Source: Limnohabitans sp. 2KL-17 (GTDB lineage Bacteria; Pseudomonadota; Gammaproteobacteria; Burkholderiales; Burkholderiaceae_C). Taken from it: a stretch of 64,000 bases of DNA. This document shows, piece by piece, positions 61,474 to 64,000 of the stretch. The notes beneath the pieces are model-generated. The model was not told the DNA's origin. It did not search any database and saw only the letters and a list, made by a program, of their open reading frames with translations. A program made the translations under genes and the position numbers. Each line of letters opens with the position of its first letter. Within the stretch, counting starts at the first letter, position 1. The DNA lies in assembly GCF_003063415.1 (NCBI RefSeq), contig NZ_NESK01000002.1, forward strand, positions 62,001 to 126,000. Reading direction: 5' to 3'.

Positions 61474-61950
61474 ATGCAGAAAGTCCTGCACATCAACCCG
61501 GACAAATGTACCGGCTGCTTGCAGTGCGAAATGGCCTGTTCTTTTGAGAACTACGGCACATACGCCACCTCCAAATCACGCATCAAGGTCTTTGACTTCC
61601 ACCACACCGGTAAAAAGGTGCCTTACACCTGCACCCAGTGCGATGAAGCCTGGTGCCTGCATGCCTGCCCTGTGGAAGCCATTACCGTGGACAAAGCCAC
61701 GGGTGCGAAAGTGGTCAACGAGTCGACCTGCGTCGGGTGCAAGGTCTGCACCATCGCCTGCCCATTCGGCACCGTGAACTATGTGCAAGAGACCGGCAAA
61801 GTCCAAAAGTGCGACCTGTGCGGTGGCGATCCGGCTTGCGTCGAGGCTTGCCCCACCGGCGCCATCACCTTTGTCGACGCCAACTGGACCGGCATCGACA
61901 AAATGAAGCAGTGGGCCGACAAGTTGGGCAATCAGCCTTCAGCCTCTTAA
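61474..61950 (+). CDS. aorA: Four-cluster ferredoxin subunit of aldehyde oxidoreductase
   Basis: This 158-residue iron-sulfur protein has four Cys sets: INPDKCTGCLQCEMAC (Cys12, 15, 18, 22), TCTQCDEAWCLHACP, STCVGCKVCTIACP and KCDLCGGDPACVEACP. It can bind four [4Fe-4S] clusters in the HycB/DmsB style. It has no twin-arginine signal, so it works in the cytoplasm. AGGAGA precedes the ATG at 61474; the frame extends to 61399 without a binding site. It is directly followed by the tungstopterin enzyme gene and should pass its electrons to the FAD subunit. The name follows the AorABC system of Aromatoleum, as I remember it. Confidence 0.9.
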   Translation: MQKVLHINPDKCTGCLQCEMACSFENYGTYATSKSRIKVFDFHHTGKKVPYTCTQCDEAWCLHACPVEAITVDKATGAKVVNESTCVGCKVCTIACPFGTVNYVQETGKVQKCDLCGGDPACVEACPTGAITFVDANWTGIDKMKQWADKLGNQPSAS

Positions 61951-61989
61951 TTTAGCCGCTTAAATCAAGCACCTGCAAGGAGCATCAAC

Positions 61990-63837
<1,848 letters not shown>

Positions 63838-63909
63838 GTTGCATGCCTCCGACTTTGCGGCCAAGCACTTTGGCGGGGCTGCAAGGTTTGAGGCTTGATG
63901 AACACCTGT

Positions 63910-63933
63910 GCAGCGGCCTTTTTGGGCCGCTGC
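63910..63933 (+). other. Perfect hairpin between aorB and the FAD subunit gene
   Basis: GCAGCGGCC (63910-63918) and GGCCGCTGC (63925-63933) form a 9-bp stem around a T-rich six-base loop. No T-run follows the stem, so it is more likely an mRNA-processing or stabilising element that adjusts subunit ratio than a terminator. Confidence 0.6.
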
Positions 63934-63953
63934 CTGCATTTGGAGAGTGAACC

Positions 63954-64000
63954 ATGCACCACGTCATTTTGGGCGCAGGCCCTGCCGGCGTCATTGCCGC
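63954..64000 (+). CDS. aorC: FAD/NAD(P)-binding oxidoreductase subunit, N-terminal fragment (window edge)
   Basis: Only 15 codons and two bases are visible: MHHVILGAGPAGVIA, a dinucleotide-binding beta-alpha-beta start with the GxGxxG motif. GGAGAG precedes the ATG. Its place behind aorA-aorB agrees with the FAD subunit that hands electrons to NAD in AorABC-type complexes; the remainder lies beyond the window. Confidence 0.7.
   Translation, partial: MHHVILGAGPAGVIA

Overview
The window reads as a chromosomal segment of a betaproteobacterium of the order Burkholderiales, most like Comamonadaceae (Limnohabitans, Rhodoferax or Polaromonas type). This placement is inferred from three orphan Bug/TctC solute receptors beside catabolic genes, the xseB-ispA-dxs order, an APH-fold homoserine kinase, a BPSS1780-type membrane protein and a high-GC coding style. 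I see no rRNA, tRNA, CRISPR array, transposase or prophage gene.

Layout. 1-6.1 kb: the 3' end of a Crp/Fnr regulator, then an iorA-iorB-bug operon (indolepyruvate:ferredoxin oxidoreductase) with a divergent LysR gene. 6.1-14.3 kb: a thioredoxin-like gene and a purine block with guanine deaminase, a four-gene BMP-type nucleoside/purine ABC transporter and a BenE-family permease. 14.4-18.7 kb: malonyl-CoA decarboxylase, a GlcG-like protein, a beta-hydroxyacid dehydrogenase, then a convergent bug-carboxymuconolactone decarboxylase pair. 18.9-25.3 kb: a small unknown protein, adenine deaminase, a decayed AlbA_2/RecG-like gene, a phosphoesterase, a YciI protein, a second BMP receptor, dcd and rhlE. 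25.4-35.2 kb: a TonB-dependent receptor, an esterase, an M20 amidohydrolase interrupted by one amber codon with its bug gene and divergent LysR gene, a TauE exporter, guaC and an MFS transporter. 35.5-52.8 kb: mostly core genes (uvrD-like helicase, FKBP/SlyD, thrB, polA, a GST, a dienelactone hydrolase, a ZIP transporter with a His-rich loop, sulfurtransferase, Rieske oxygenase, xseB-ispA-dxs).

52.9-64 kb is the most interesting part. It holds a TRAP transporter (dctP, then dctQM) split by an HTH plus periplasmic-binding-fold regulator, a tungstate ABC transporter (tupB-tupC-tupA), a GAF-Fis regulator that lacks an AAA+ domain, and the start of an operon for a tungsten aldehyde oxidoreductase: a four-cluster ferredoxin, the tungstopterin catalytic subunit, and the first codons of an FAD/NAD-binding subunit cut off by the window edge. 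Metal uptake, likely metal sensing, carboxylate uptake and the tungstoenzyme lie together. The gene order matches an AorABC-type NAD-linked aldehyde oxidoreductase.

Other sequence-level observations are interlocking long inverted repeats between thrB and polA, a 7-bp tandem duplication that frameshifts the AlbA_2-like gene, a single probable TGG-to-TAG change in the M20 gene, and a terminator-like hairpin in the dctP leader.
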